64,000 bases of DNA from Listeria ivanovii subsp. ivanovii. GTDB taxonomy: Bacteria; Bacillota; Bacilli; Lactobacillales; Listeriaceae. The notes beneath the pieces were generated by a model. The model saw only the letters and a program-made list of their open reading frames with translations. It had not been told where the DNA came from and did not search any database. The number at the start of each line of letters is the position of its first letter. Position 1 is the first letter of the stretch. Shown here in pieces: positions 8,691-18,543 of this stretch. The stretch is taken from contig NZ_LT906478.1 of the NCBI RefSeq assembly GCF_900187025.1, forward strand, positions 976,001 through 1,040,000, given 5' to 3'. A program made the translations under genes and the position numbers.

Positions 8691-9722
8691 CTAATAACTT
8701 TCCCGTTTTGCGAGTCTACTAAACACATCATGTAGCATCGAAGTTCGAAGTTCAATCACTGGCTGAACAACGGTTTTCACCAAGCGACTAGATAATAGTA
8801 CCGTTAATGCGAAAGTAGTTGCGAACAGTAGGAAAAAAGTAGTTGGACTATGTTGGAATTCCGTCTGACTGCCTTCCCGAAAGAACTTAATAAAGAATCC
8901 ATGTAGTAAATAAACGTAAAGTGTATTTTTACCCCATTTAGTGAAAAACAATCTCTTTCTTGGAACTAAACTGAAAAAAGCAGCAATCGAGCAAAAACTA
9001 ATAAAGTAAACTAAAAAACGGATAAATAACCCTAATGATTTAACTTCAACAAAATTACCATAAGGCTTGGAACCTAAAAACCATTTATCGTTTAAGTTAG
9101 GGTTCATCGCGATAAAAATAAGCAATATTATAATGAAAATCCAGCTAAAGATAGTTGCAAAATGTGTTTTAAGAAAATAAAAATGCTCTTTTGTTAAAAA
9201 GAAGCCAACTAAAAAGAAAGGGAAAAAAACAAGTGTCCGGGATAAGCTGAGGTAACCACCAATCACATCAAAATATCCAGCAAGAAGCCCAATTAAAAGA
9301 GCCAGCGTAACAGATTTCCACGGTTTTAGTTTGGCAAAAACAAGCAACATTAAGTTCCAAAAAAACAAACTAAGTAAAAACCATAGCGACCATTCAGGGT
9401 CTAAAAATTTAATAGATAGATTTTCTTTGTTTAGTAAAAAATAATAGAAAATACTATAAATTAACTGGAAAAAGGCATATGGTAGAATTAACTTTTTCAT
9501 CATTTTTTTCAAATAACCAGGTTGACCAAAACTTTTGGCGAAAAAGCCAGATATAAGAATAAAGGCAGGCATATGAAAAGTGTAGATGTAAATATAAAGA
9601 ACACGTACACTCGCATATTCCGCAATAAATGTTTGGAGGAAATGACCAAAAACAACTAAAAAAATCAAGATGAATTTGGCATTGTCAAAATAACTCTCTC
9701 GCTTCTCGGCGGTGTTTACCAT
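8691..9722 (-). CDS. membrane acyltransferase 3 family protein (fucose 4-O-acetylase-like)
   Basis: A 343-residue protein with about ten membrane helices. The N-terminal block (YFDNAKFILIFLVVFGHFLQ) contains the conserved His of acyltransferase-3 enzymes and is followed by FHMPAFILISGFFAK, typical of COG3594 proteins. Such enzymes move O-acetyl groups onto envelope sugars; the acceptor here is unknown. The ATG at 9722 is preferred: AAGGA lies about 9 bases upstream, while TTG 9731 abuts it. It probably forms an operon with the small membrane protein downstream. Confidence 0.8.
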   Translation of the reverse strand: MVNTAEKRESYFDNAKFILIFLVVFGHFLQTFIAEYASVRVLYIYIYTFHMPAFILISGFFAKSFGQPGYLKKMMKKLILPYAFFQLIYSIFYYFLLNKENLSIKFLDPEWSLWFLLSLFFWNLMLLVFAKLKPWKSVTLALLIGLLAGYFDVIGGYLSLSRTLVFFPFFLVGFFLTKEHFYFLKTHFATIFSWIFIIILLIFIAMNPNLNDKWFLGSKPYGNFVEVKSLGLFIRFLVYFISFCSIAAFFSLVPRKRLFFTKWGKNTLYVYLLHGFFIKFFREGSQTEFQHSPTTFFLLFATTFALTVLLSSRLVKTVVQPVIELRTSMLHDVFSRLAKRESY

Positions 9723-9901
9723 AACGAACAATCCTTTCTATGTTGAACTTAGCTCTTTTCATTTTCCCTAGAATCTGTAACGATTAACCAACAGTTGGGT
9801 AACAAAAGGTATCAAATATTAATGGAAGATGACACTTGTTTGCGGATTTTTTTGGACATGCTATCTTTATAGAAAACAAAATAACTGGAGGTTTGCAATT
9901 A

Positions 9902-10381
9902 ATGCTAAAACAAACGATGAATTCACCAGTTGGCATGCTATTTATTAGTATTGAAGCAGCATTTATTACAAATATTTCCTATGATGAATCAACTAATTGG
10001 GAAATAATAGCGGGAGAAGAGAACGAACTAAAACTTTATATGGATTTAAAAAGGCAGCTAGAGGCTTATTTTAAAGGAGAGTTAGAGCAGTTTGATTTAC
10101 CATTAAGCCTTACCGGAACACCTTTTCAAAAGCGAGTTTGGCAAGCATTAAGTGAGGTCGAGTACGGCGAGGTTGTTAGTTATAAAGACATTGCCATTTC
10201 AGCAGGAAGTCCGAAAGCAGTCCAAGCGGTGGGACAAGCTAACCGTGCTAATCCAGTTCCGATTATTATACCTTGTCACAGATGTGTGAAAAGTAACGGG
10301 GAACTTGGCGGGTATAACGGGACGGACCTAGATAAAAAACAATATTTATTGGCATTAGAAAAAGGCCTGAGTTTAGATTAA
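9902..10381 (+). CDS. ogt: methylated-DNA--protein-cysteine methyltransferase
   Basis: Suicide DNA repair protein that takes the methyl group from O6-methylguanine. The active-site motif PCHRC gives the acceptor Cys at residue 125. The helix-turn-helix region VVSYKDIAISAGSPKAVQAVG-type (in parts) precedes it. At 159 residues it is a normal Ogt length. ATG 9902 follows CTGGAGG by 10 bases; a longer in-frame start at 9836 lacks a ribosome binding site. It is convergent with clpE across a shared terminator. Confidence 0.93.
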   Translation: MLKQTMNSPVGMLFISIEAAFITNISYDESTNWEIIAGEENELKLYMDLKRQLEAYFKGELEQFDLPLSLTGTPFQKRVWQALSEVEYGEVVSYKDIAISAGSPKAVQAVGQANRANPVPIIIPCHRCVKSNGELGGYNGTDLDKKQYLLALEKGLSLD

Positions 10382-10396
10382 CTCAAGCCTTTTTGC
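10361..10396. terminator. bidirectional terminator between ogt and clpE
   Basis: The stem AAAGGCcTGAGTT/AACTCAaGCCTTT (one mismatch) overlaps the end of ogt. It is flanked by T tracts on both strands. Confidence 0.75.
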
Positions 10397-10400
10397 TTTT

Positions 10401-12566
10401 TTATGCAGTTACTTGTTCTTTGATGACAATTTCTTTTTCATCATTGAGCGTTGCGACTAAGTGTGTTGCTTCTGGTTGATCGATAAGTGAGTCAGCAATC
10501 GCATCTTCTAAATGTTCTTGGATTGTCCGGCGAAGGGGTCTAGCACCGAATTTAGAATCGTATCCAAGGTCTATCAAATGTTCTTTTACTTCGGGTGCCA
10601 CTTCAATAGTAACATCTTCTTGAGCAAGCATCGTATTTAAATCAACAAGCATTAAGTCAATAATTTGTACTAAATCATCTTTTTCAAGTGATTTAAACTC
10701 GATGACGCTATCTAGACGGTTTAGGAATTCTGGTTTGAAGTATGCGCCTAGCTTTGCTAGAATGTCAGAACCTTTTTCAAGTTTAGCATCAGTAGTAGTA
10801 TTAAAGCCGACAGAAGCTTCTGTGTCAGTTGCTCCAGCGTTACTTGTCATAATGATGACGGTATCTTTAAAACTAACTGTACGACCTTGAGAGTCTGTTA
10901 AACGACCATCTTCTAAAATTTGTAAGAACATATGTTGAACATCTGGGTGCGCTTTTTCAATTTCATCTAAAAGAATGATGCTGTATGGGTTGCGGCGAAC
11001 TTTTTCAGTTAATTGTCCAGCTTCTTCGTGACCAACATAACCTGGAGGAGAACCAATTAATTTAGAAACACTGTGTTTTTCCATGAATTCACTCATGTCT
11101 AAACGAATCATTGCTTCACTTGTACCAAATAATTCGCGAGCAAGCGAGCGACCAAGTTCTGTTTTTCCGACCCCAGTTGGTCCAACAAATAGGAAGGAAC
11201 CAATTGGACGATGTTTCGCTTTTAGACCGACGCGGCTGCGACGAATTGCTTTAGCCACTTTCTTCACAGCATCTTCTTGGCCGATTACTTTTCCGGATAG
11301 GTTGCTTTCAAGATGTTTCATTTTTGATTGTTCATTTTCTTGTAAACGTCCGACTGGGATACCTGTTTTTTCTTCAATGATTGCTTGGATATCAGAAGCT
11401 TGAATAACAGGGCGTTCCGAGAAAGCGTTGCTAGTTTTATTTTCTTCTAAGCGAGAAATTTCATCGCGAACTTTGGCTGCTTTTTCATAGTCTTCCTTTT
11501 GCAGAGCTTGATTTTTTTCTTCTTCTAAATGAGCAACACGTTCACTTACGGTGTTTTCATCTAGTTTTTCGATAGCTAAGTTGTATTTAGAACCAACTTC
11601 ATCCATTAAATCGATGGCTTTATCGGGTAAATGACGATCTTGAATGTAACGTGTACTTAGCTCTACAGCTGCTTTTAATGCTTCAGGTGAGTAAACAACC
11701 TCATGGAAGTCTTCATATTTATCCTTTAGACCATTTAAAATAGTTAATGTTTCTTCTGTAGTTGGTTCATTTACTGTCACCGGTTGGAAGCGACGTTCAA
11801 GTGCCGCATCTTTTTCGATAGTGCGGTATTCTTTAAGTGTAGTTGCACCAATCATTTGTAAGTCACCACGAGCAAGTGCAGGTTTTAAAATGTTGCCAGC
11901 ATCCATCGAACCTTCTGCCGACCCTGCCCCAACAATAGTGTGTACTTCATCAATGAATAAAATGGTGTTTTTACGTTCTTGCAATTCTTTGATTAGCTGT
12001 TTCATACGTTCTTCAAATTGACCGCGGATACCTGTGCCGGAAACAAGCGAAGCGACATCAAGTAAAATGACCTCTTTATTTAATAGTTTCGTTGGGACCT
12101 CTCTAGCGATAATCGCATTTGCAAGTCCTTCGACAACAGCAGTTTTACCAACACCAGGTTCACCAATGAGCACTGGATTGTTTTTATTGCGGCGATTCAA
12201 TATTTCAATCACACGCTTAATTTCCTTATCACGACCGATGACTGGATCTAGTTGGTTATTTTTTGCGATATCTGTTAAATTAGTACCGTATTCGTCAAGC
12301 AAACCATTGCCATCGTTTCCTGCTTGAGTTTGTACTTGCGCTTGACTTTTGTGTTCGCGGTTTGCTTGGTTTGCAGCACCACTTAGTTGACGGAAAATAT
12401 CGTCGAACGGAGAGCCACCTGATGGAAATTCATTTCCCCCGAAGTTTGCTTGATTTCTAACTTCTGCATAACAAGACGCGCAAAGTGGCATTTCGACACG
12501 TTTGCCGTTAATATTCATATATAATTGGATTGTAGCTTGATTTTGATTACATTTTTCGCAATTCAT
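10401..12566 (-). CDS. clpE: Clp protease ATP-binding subunit ClpE
   Basis: A 721-residue class I Clp/Hsp100 ATPase that unfolds damaged proteins for ClpP. The N-terminal zinc finger of ClpE is present, with C3, C6, C29 and C32. It is followed by AAA domain 1 (GEPGVGKT), a linker with a UVR-type motif around [15 protein letters not shown], and AAA domain 2 (GPTGVGKT). ClpE has no N-terminal double Clp repeat, which sets it apart from ClpC. Two CtsR boxes overlap its promoter, so heat and protein stress should relieve repression. AAAGGAGG lies 10 bases before ATG 12566. Confidence 0.96.
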   Translation of the reverse strand: MNCEKCNQNQATIQLYMNINGKRVEMPLCASCYAEVRNQANFGGNEFPSGGSPFDDIFRQLSGAANQANREHKSQAQVQTQAGNDGNGLLDEYGTNLTDIAKNNQLDPVIGRDKEIKRVIEILNRRNKNNPVLIGEPGVGKTAVVEGLANAIIAREVPTKLLNKEVILLDVASLVSGTGIRGQFEERMKQLIKELQERKNTILFIDEVHTIVGAGSAEGSMDAGNILKPALARGDLQMIGATTLKEYRTIEKDAALERRFQPVTVNEPTTEETLTILNGLKDKYEDFHEVVYSPEALKAAVELSTRYIQDRHLPDKAIDLMDEVGSKYNLAIEKLDENTVSERVAHLEEEKNQALQKEDYEKAAKVRDEISRLEENKTSNAFSERPVIQASDIQAIIEEKTGIPVGRLQENEQSKMKHLESNLSGKVIGQEDAVKKVAKAIRRSRVGLKAKHRPIGSFLFVGPTGVGKTELGRSLARELFGTSEAMIRLDMSEFMEKHSVSKLIGSPPGYVGHEEAGQLTEKVRRNPYSIILLDEIEKAHPDVQHMFLQILEDGRLTDSQGRTVSFKDTVIIMTSNAGATDTEASVGFNTTTDAKLEKGSDILAKLGAYFKPEFLNRLDSVIEFKSLEKDDLVQIIDLMLVDLNTMLAQEDVTIEVAPEVKEHLIDLGYDSKFGARPLRRTIQEHLEDAIADSLIDQPEATHLVATLNDEKEIVIKEQVTA

Positions 12567-12609
12567 AGTTTCAGTTCCTCCTTTAAAGATAAGAATTGAA
12601 GGTCTTGAC

Positions 12610-12626
12610 TTTGACTATCTTTGACC
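12610..12626 (-). promoter_or_regulatory. CtsR box, downstream site
   Basis: On the minus strand GGTCAAA-GAT-AGTCAAA matches the CtsR heptad repeat exactly. It lies just downstream of the clpE -10 box. Confidence 0.9.
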
Positions 12627-12636
12627 TTATGAATTT

Positions 12637-12665
12637 ATTATATACTGACCTATTTTGACTTTCAA
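12637..12665 (-). promoter_or_regulatory. sigma-A promoter of clpE with CtsR box in the spacer
   Basis: On the minus strand TTGAAA (12660-12665) and TATAAT (12637-12642) are 17 bases apart. The spacer holds a second CtsR-type repeat (12644-12660), AGTCAAA-ATA-GGTCAGT. Confidence 0.85.
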
Positions 12666-12686
12666 GTATTTTGCTTCATTTTTTTT

Positions 12687-12718
12687 AAAAAAAACACCCC
12701 AAAAAAGGAGTGGTTTTT
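12687..12718 (-). terminator. terminator of the CPBP protease gene
   Basis: The minus-strand stem AACCACTCC/GGGGTGTTT (with wobble pairs) is followed by eight T. Confidence 0.7.
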
Positions 12719-12729
12719 AAAGGTAATTA

Positions 12730-13341
12730 TTAATAAATTGGAAGAGCAGCAAGTAGTAAAAACGCAAAAGTCAAATGGGATACATATACCATAAGCAAAC
12801 TTGAACGGTAAGTGTACATCACATTCCAAACGAGGGAAGCGACAAATATTCCAATGATTGCGGCAAAATTACCACTTGGAAACATCATTATCATACATAA
12901 TAACGCGGCAAAAATGTTGGAAAACCAAGGATTAAAATAATTATTTAAGCGTTTTAATACAAATCCTCGCCAAAATATTTCTTCACCAGGGATGATAGCA
13001 ACAACAAGTAGTAGCCAAATCACCCAAGAGTCAGTTGCATATTTATTGAAAGCAGCTGCCACAGAATTTTCTAGACCTCCAGGCATAATTTTAAGAATAA
13101 ATGCACCTATGTAAAAGACAATATAGAGAACAATTCCAGAAAAAACACCAGGTAATATTCCTTTAGTAAAAGAATATTCTTTTTTTAAATCATCATTAAA
13201 AATCACAAAACTAAGTAAAAATAACATCCCAGCTCCATATAAATACCAAAAAACACGAGGAAACTGATATGTTAAGATAACAAGTAGGGCACAGAGAATA
13301 AGTCCCAGTACAAGTTTATAATCGATCTTGATGCTCTTCAA
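12730..13341 (-). CDS. CPBP family intramembrane metalloprotease
   Basis: A 203-residue membrane protein of the CPBP/CAAX protease (Abi) family. Motif 1, EEIFWRG, carries the catalytic Glu pair and Arg. In bacteria such proteins act in bacteriocin immunity, peptide maturation or unknown processing steps; no bacteriocin gene is seen nearby. TTG 13341 is chosen because GAGGTG stands 8 bases before it. The upstream ATG at 13377 has no ribosome binding site. Confidence 0.8.
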   Translation of the reverse strand: MKSIKIDYKLVLGLILCALLVILTYQFPRVFWYLYGAGMLFLLSFVIFNDDLKKEYSFTKGILPGVFSGIVLYIVFYIGAFILKIMPGGLENSVAAAFNKYATDSWVIWLLLVVAIIPGEEIFWRGFVLKRLNNYFNPWFSNIFAALLCMIMMFPSGNFAAIIGIFVASLVWNVMYTYRSSLLMVYVSHLTFAFLLLAALPIY

Positions 13342-13435
13342 ATACTTTACACCTCTTCTTAACAAATAACTTCTCATACTACTTTAAAACAAATGAAAAC
13401 GTTTGGCAACAATTATACTAAAGATGAGATAAAAG

Positions 13436-13463
13436 TTGTAGAATTAAATAATTCCTTTATAAT
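13436..13463 (+). promoter_or_regulatory. promoter of the carotenoid-synthesis-like gene
   Basis: TTGTAG and TATAAT are spaced by 16 bases. AGGAGTGG follows just before ATG 13487. Confidence 0.6.
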
Positions 13464-13486
13464 GAAAAAATAGGAGTGGTTAACAG

Positions 13487-14278
13487 ATGCTAGAAAAAAA
13501 CTACAAATTTTTACTTTGGATTTATATTTTTTGGTTTTTAGGTAATGTATTACTTGTGTCCTTAAATATTATTCCACCAAACTTAACAACTATTCAATCA
13601 CTATTTCTCGTTTTCACAGGTGTTTTTGCTGCTGTTTTCTTTATTATGCAATACGGAAAGTGGCTTGGTTCTGCGATTACGTTATTAGTATTTGTTGTCA
13701 GTACGTGTATTGAATGGATGCAGTTAAGCTATACAGACGAATATGTTGGTTCTACACTTGGCGGAAGTATTTACGGCATTCCTATCACAATGGGTTTCAT
13801 TTGGGTAGGGATGATAGCTGGAACACACATTATTGCACGTGAGATTACGCTGAAAATTAATATTGACTGGATTCGTGGTGGGATTTATTCTTTTATAGCC
13901 GCGACAATGGTAATGATTTTTGAAGTATTAATTGAACCAATAACAATGCAATCAAAACAACTTTATATAATACAAAATGGTTTTACGATTTTACAGCTAT
14001 CTGATTTTATCAACTGGTGGTTACTTGGACTTATTTTACATTTGATGATTTACTTTATTTTAAGTTTAACGGACGGGTGGGAGCGACTTAAGTATCCCGA
14101 TTTAAAATCAGAAATTGTGATTGTATATTGGATTATCATCGCCTTTTTTGTCTTTTTATCATTCTACCTTGATTTATGGACCTCCATCGCCATTATTATT
14201 GTTTCTAATATTATTTTTACTGTATGTTACTTTTTCAGTTTAGAAAAAGAGGAGAAACAAATAAAGAAATCCGAGTAA
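13487..14278 (+). CDS. carotenoid biosynthesis protein, DUF422/CruF-like membrane protein
   Basis: A 263-residue membrane protein with seven or eight helices. The segment STCIEWMQLSYTDEYVGSTL resembles the conserved core of the Caroten_synth (DUF422) family, which includes carotenoid hydratases such as CruF. I infer the family from this pattern and from the adjacent desaturase-like gene. The two genes are convergent, not co-directional, and share a terminator. Listeria is not pigmented and no phytoene or dehydrosqualene synthase is in this window. The true substrate may be another polyprenyl compound. Confidence 0.65.
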   Translation: MLEKNYKFLLWIYIFWFLGNVLLVSLNIIPPNLTTIQSLFLVFTGVFAAVFFIMQYGKWLGSAITLLVFVVSTCIEWMQLSYTDEYVGSTLGGSIYGIPITMGFIWVGMIAGTHIIAREITLKINIDWIRGGIYSFIAATMVMIFEVLIEPITMQSKQLYIIQNGFTILQLSDFINWWLLGLILHLMIYFILSLTDGWERLKYPDLKSEIVIVYWIIIAFFVFLSFYLDLWTSIAIIIVSNIIFTVCYFFSLEKEEKQIKKSE

Positions 14279-14297
14279 TGGCTACTTGGATTTCTTT
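14263..14297. terminator. bidirectional terminator overlapping two gene ends
   Basis: The stem AAAGAAATCCGAGTA/TACTTGGATTTCTTT (one wobble) spans the stop codons of both convergent genes. Confidence 0.75.
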
Positions 14298-15748
14298 TCT
14301 TTTTGTAAAAATTTTCTAGTCGCGATTTGTGCATTTTCGATAATATATGGAAGCGAACTGCCGGTCATTGCTCCAGCACCGATAACAAATAAATTTTTAT
14401 AGTTAGGTGTTTTTTTAGTTGGATGAAGAAAGCCATGTTGATTCCATACATGTTGTAAGCCAAAAACAGCACCATATTTGATGTGGTATTTTTCTTCCCA
14501 ATCTGTTGGGGTGATGATAAATTCTTCTTCAATATAATCTTCTAACTTTGGAACATCTAGTCGTTCTTTTATCGTATCTAAAATTAACTGTCTAAAATCT
14601 TTTGTTTCTTTTGTCCAATCTATTTGACTGGAAGTATTAGGAACAGGGACCATAATTCGAATACTTGAATGATTAAATGGTGCCATTGTATTATCAGTTG
14701 CAGAGGGGTTCGTTACATGGATAGCTAAATCTTTCGAGAGCACCTTTTTTTGCATCGTATTAGTAGAAAATTTTCGGTAATCATTAGGGAAAATAATCGA
14801 CTGATGGGAAAAAGGAAGTTCCGTATTTAAACCTAAGTAGAGCATAAAAGCAGAAGAGGAGTACTCTTTATTGTCCACTTGCCTGGTTTTTTCGTTGGAC
14901 ATCGAATAAATGAAATCTAAATTCGTAAAATAATAGTCTGCTTCAATTGTTTGACCATTTGCTAGCCTAGCTCCCGTAATCTCTTTGCCGTTTACTTCAA
15001 ATTCGGTGACTTCTGAGTTAAAAAAGAACTTTCCTTTATTCTCAGTAACTACTTGTTGCATCGCTTCGACAATTTTATTTTGCCCGCCGATAGGGTGATA
15101 GGTCCCGTAATAATATTCGGAAAATGGGATGATACTATAGGCTGCTGGTATATCCCATGGAGACATCCCTAAATAGCGCATTTGAAGGGAAAAAGCTAAG
15201 CGGAGAGGTTTACTATTAAAATATCTTGCTAAATCATCCATTAAAGATCTACCAAGCGTCAAACTTGGAAGAGCTCTCAAAGTAGTTGGGCGAAAGAAGT
15301 CAAATAATGAACTATAATTAAATTGATTAAGTGGTGTTAAATACAACATTTTCTTAGTGTTCTCTCTCATAAAACGATCAAAACCTTCTTCTTCACCAGG
15401 GAAGTAAGTAGCAATTACAGTTTTAGTCGCTTCATAGTCACTATAAAGCGGAAAGCTAATATCTTTAAAATAAAGTGTGTGTATTGGATTAATTGGTAAG
15501 AGTGAGATATAGTCGAGAATGTTTCGCTTACAATCCATGAAAAGAGAAGTTAGAACATGCGTCATCGTTAAAGCAGATGGACCAATGTCGAATGAATATT
15601 TTCCCATCTTATGTAAGGCAGTTCGACCACCAATCCGGTCATTTTTTTCATAGATGCTCACTTCATAATCAAGTTGACTTAAGAGCATAGCGGCTGCTAA
15701 ACTTCCTGGGCCAGCTCCGATAATCGCAATTTTTGTTTTATTTTTCAT
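14282..15748 (-). CDS. phytoene desaturase-like FAD oxidoreductase (CrtI/CrtN family)
   Basis: A 488-residue amine-oxidase-fold flavoprotein. The N-terminal dinucleotide motif is IGAGPGSLAAA (residues 10-20), in which the usual last Gly is Ser. It is followed by E-rich IYEKNDRIGGRT. The C-terminal FAD motif LFVIGAGAMTGSSLP is present. Family members desaturate or oxidise carotenoids and related isoprenoids. Length and both FAD motifs suggest an intact enzyme. AGGAGG lies 11 bases before ATG 15748. Its substrate in a non-pigmented host is unclear. Confidence 0.8.
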   Translation of the reverse strand: MKNKTKIAIIGAGPGSLAAAMLLSQLDYEVSIYEKNDRIGGRTALHKMGKYSFDIGPSALTMTHVLTSLFMDCKRNILDYISLLPINPIHTLYFKDISFPLYSDYEATKTVIATYFPGEEEGFDRFMRENTKKMLYLTPLNQFNYSSLFDFFRPTTLRALPSLTLGRSLMDDLARYFNSKPLRLAFSLQMRYLGMSPWDIPAAYSIIPFSEYYYGTYHPIGGQNKIVEAMQQVVTENKGKFFFNSEVTEFEVNGKEITGARLANGQTIEADYYFTNLDFIYSMSNEKTRQVDNKEYSSSAFMLYLGLNTELPFSHQSIIFPNDYRKFSTNTMQKKVLSKDLAIHVTNPSATDNTMAPFNHSSIRIMVPVPNTSSQIDWTKETKDFRQLILDTIKERLDVPKLEDYIEEEFIITPTDWEEKYHIKYGAVFGLQHVWNQHGFLHPTKKTPNYKNLFVIGAGAMTGSSLPYIIENAQIATRKFLQKEKKSK

Positions 15749-15785
15749 CTGTTGTAAGTCCTCCTTTCCCGATTTTCACACATAT

Positions 15786-15838
15786 AAAAAACGCAAAAAC
15801 ACAAAGCACTGGTTCTTAGAAATGCTTTATTTTTGCGC
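15786..15838 (-). terminator. terminator of the DUF2187 gene
   Basis: A long stem CGCAAAAACACAAAGCA/TGCTTTATTTTTGCG. On the minus strand it ends in T6. Confidence 0.75.
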
Positions 15839-15859
15839 ACTGAAAATTTCGTTTGATTT

Positions 15860-16078
15860 TTATTCTTCGGTTTCTTCTGCTTCATCCTCATCTTCTTCCA
15901 CAGAATGAATAATTTGATAATTTTTGTGATTAACAACTGTTTTTTCCTCAATGCCTAAATCTTTAAAATTTTCCATATAAGTTAAGTCGACTATAACAGA
16001 ATTTTCGTTCAGTTTTTCTACAATTCCAGTCAAGCCATCCTTAAATTCAATAATGTCTCCAACATGTGCTTTTGCCAT
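15860..16078 (-). CDS. YkvS/DUF2187 family small protein
   Basis: A 72-residue protein beginning MAKAHVGDIIEFKDGLTG. It has an SH3/KOW-like beta fold signature and an acidic tail of repeated Glu and Asp. The DUF2187 family is widespread in Bacillota and its function is unknown. ATG 16078 is preceded by AAGGAG; the longer reading frame to 16138 has no ribosome binding site at its start. It stands alone between terminators. Confidence 0.85.
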   Translation of the reverse strand: MAKAHVGDIIEFKDGLTGIVEKLNENSVIVDLTYMENFKDLGIEEKTVVNHKNYQIIHSVEEDEDEAEETEE

Positions 16079-16138
16079 TGTTATCACTCCTTCAAATTTC
16101 GGTGTTGCCACTATCTTGCTGAAAAAGAATGTATGCAT

Positions 16139-16448
16139 TTTTGAACCTTCCTTAAATTTTGCACTAAAATACTATTAAAATCAACTATAAGCCTTCCAAA
16201 AATACTATTTAATTTTATAAAAGCGACGATTTCGTGACATTATTTTAAAAAGATAGTACTTTTTTATTTGCGGATAATGGATGAGAGAAGCTTGCGCACG
16301 AAAAAACATTCTAAAAAATTTTTAATCAAATAGTTGTAACAAAGGGTAAAACATGGTACTCTTTTTAATTGAGGGATAGTCTTTTTTGCTGAAAATTTTT
16401 TGGCTTAAAAGGTTACAACAAATTTCTTTACAAAGGAGAATGTAAATT
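16139..16448 (+). promoter_or_regulatory. ptsH upstream region with candidate promoter
   Basis: A gene-free stretch of 310 bases. TTGTAA (16334-16339) and TG-G-TACTCT (ending 16362) are 17 bases apart and form a plausible promoter. That leaves a leader of about 80 bases before AAAGGAG and the ptsH ATG. I see no riboswitch. Confidence 0.5.
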
Positions 16449-16715
16449 ATGGAACAAGCAAGTTTTGTAGTAATCGATGAAACAGGAATTCACGCACGCC
16501 CAGCAACTCTATTGGTGCAGGCTGCAAGTAAATACAGCTCTGACGTTCAAATTGAATACACTGGCAAAAAAGTAAATCTTAAATCAATCATGGGTGTTAT
16601 GTCCCTTGGTATTGGTAAAGGCGCTGACATTACTATCTACACTGAAGGTAGCGATGAAAAAGAAGCAATTGAAGGATTAACGGAAGTTCTTAAGAAAGAA
16701 GGATTGGCTGAATAA
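16449..16715 (+). CDS. ptsH: phosphocarrier protein HPr
   Basis: The 88-residue HPr of the phosphotransferase system. His15 in GIHARPA receives phosphate from enzyme I. Ser46 in LKSIMGV is the site of HPr kinase, which ties HPr to CcpA and carbon catabolite control. It is the first gene of ptsHI; its stop overlaps the ptsI start (TAATG). AAAGGAG precedes the ATG. The protein serves every PTS permease in the cell, including the EIIBCA at 48120. Confidence 0.98.
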
Positions 16716-18433
16716 TGGTTAAAGAGTTGAAAGGTATCGCAGCATCTGATGGGATTGCCATTGCGAAAGCTTATCTGCTCGTTGAACCTGATCTTTCCTA
16801 TGAAAAAACAGAAGTTACGGATGTTGAAAGTGAAGTAAAACGTTTTGAAAGCGCGTTAGAAGTTTCTAAAACAGAACTTTCGGCGATTCGTGAAAAGGCA
16901 GCTAAAGATTTAGGCGAAGATAAGGCACAGATTTTTGATGCGCATCTTCTAGTTTTAAATGATCCTGAATTAACAGGCCCAATTGAAGAAAGCATTAAAA
17001 CTGCTAAGACGAATGCAGAAACAGCTTTACAAGAAACGACAGACATGTTTATTGGTATGTTTGAATCTATGGACAACGAATATATGCGCGAGCGTGCAGC
17101 GGATATTAAAGATGTACGCAAACGTGTTCTTTCACACTTATTAGGTGTAACTATTCCAAATCCTACTTTAATTGATGAGGAAGTAGTTGTTGTTGCAGCA
17201 GATTTAACGCCTTCTGATACCGCACAACTTAACCGTAACTTTGTTAAAGGTTTTGTAACGGATATCGGTGGTCGTACTTCTCACTCCGCTATTATGGCAC
17301 GTTCGCTTGAAATTCCAGCAGTTGTAGGAACAAAAGAAGTTACTGCTAGTGTAGCGAAGAATGATCTTGTTATTATTGATGGTTTGGAAGGTAATGTTAT
17401 CATCCATCCAACAGAAGAACAAATCGCTCATTATAAAAAAATCAAAGCCGATTTTACTTTACAACAAGCAGAATGGGATAAACTTAAAAATGAAAAAACA
17501 GTTTCTAAAGATGGAGTTCACGTTGAGCTTGCAGCAAATATTGGAACGCCAACTGATTTAGATGGTGTTATTTCTAACGGTGGGGAAGCAGTAGGCCTTT
17601 ATCGTACAGAGTTCTTGTACATGGGTCGCGATAATTTCCCAACAGAAGAAGAGCAATTTGAAGCGTATAAAGCAGTAGTTTCTGGAATGGACGGAAAATC
17701 TGTGGTTGTTCGTACTTTAGATATCGGTGGCGATAAAACGTTACCATACTTAGAGCTTCCAGAAGAAATGAACCCATTCTTAGGCTTCCGTGCTATTCGT
17801 CTTTGCTTTGCGAATGAAGAGTTATTCCGTACACAACTTCGCGCGTTACTTCGTGCAAGCGTATACGGTAACTTAAAAATCATGTTCCCGATGATTGCAA
17901 CTGTAAATGAATTCCGTCAAGCACGTGATATTTTACTAGACGAAAAAGCAAAACTAAAAGCTGCTGGGACAGAAGTTTCTGATTCCATCGAACTTGGAAT
18001 TATGATTGAAATTCCGGCTGCTGCGGTTCTTGCTGATCAATTTGCAAAAGAAGTTGATTTCTTCTCTATCGGAACGAACGATTTAATTCAGTATACAATG
18101 GCTGCTGACCGTATGAATGAACGTGTTTCTTATCTTTACCAACCGTACAATCCTTCCATCCTTCGTTTAGTGAAGATGGTCATTGATGCATCTCATAAAG
18201 AGGGCAAATGGACTGGTATGTGTGGAGAAATGGCTGGAGATCAAACGGCTGTACCACTTCTTCTAGGTTTAGGCTTAGATGAGTTTTCGATGAGTGCTTC
18301 AAGCATTCTGAAATCTCGTTCGCTAATCAAGCGTTTAGATCAATCTGAAATGGTGAAATTAGCAGAAGAAGCATTAAACAAATCTACAGCAGAAGAAGTT
18401 GTAGAATTAGTTGAAAAATATACTGCAGAGTAA
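16715..18433 (+). CDS. ptsI: PTS enzyme I (phosphoenolpyruvate-protein phosphotransferase)
   Basis: Enzyme I of 572 residues takes phosphate from phosphoenolpyruvate and passes it to HPr. The phosphorylated His in [13 protein letters not shown] falls at about residue 190. The PEP-binding domain has [14 protein letters not shown] and the catalytic loop GMCGEMAGD. It overlaps ptsH by one base and ends at a strong terminator, so ptsHI is a two-gene operon. Confidence 0.97.
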   Translation: MVKELKGIAASDGIAIAKAYLLVEPDLSYEKTEVTDVESEVKRFESALEVSKTELSAIREKAAKDLGEDKAQIFDAHLLVLNDPELTGPIEESIKTAKTNAETALQETTDMFIGMFESMDNEYMRERAADIKDVRKRVLSHLLGVTIPNPTLIDEEVVVVAADLTPSDTAQLNRNFVKGFVTDIGGRTSHSAIMARSLEIPAVVGTKEVTASVAKNDLVIIDGLEGNVIIHPTEEQIAHYKKIKADFTLQQAEWDKLKNEKTVSKDGVHVELAANIGTPTDLDGVISNGGEAVGLYRTEFLYMGRDNFPTEEEQFEAYKAVVSGMDGKSVVVRTLDIGGDKTLPYLELPEEMNPFLGFRAIRLCFANEELFRTQLRALLRASVYGNLKIMFPMIATVNEFRQARDILLDEKAKLKAAGTEVSDSIELGIMIEIPAAAVLADQFAKEVDFFSIGTNDLIQYTMAADRMNERVSYLYQPYNPSILRLVKMVIDASHKEGKWTGMCGEMAGDQTAVPLLLGLGLDEFSMSASSILKSRSLIKRLDQSEMVKLAEEALNKSTAEEVVELVEKYTAE

Positions 18434-18443
18434 AATCTGAGTG

Positions 18444-18476
18444 AAGATCTAGACATTTATTTGTCTAGATCTTTTT
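18444..18476 (+). terminator. terminator of ptsHI
   Basis: The perfect 12-bp stem AAGATCTAGACA/TGTCTAGATCTT runs into T5. Confidence 0.9.
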
Positions 18477-18543
18477 GTGTTGTATAAAAGAAGCTCCCCA
18501 AGTATAATTAAAATGGCAGTTAGCAAAAAGGGGGGCATCGAGA

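Noticed and set aside
15745-15951. Minus-strand open frame of 68 codons overlapping the DUF2187 gene and a terminator
   Set aside because: It runs through a hairpin terminator and is basic low-complexity sequence without family resemblance.
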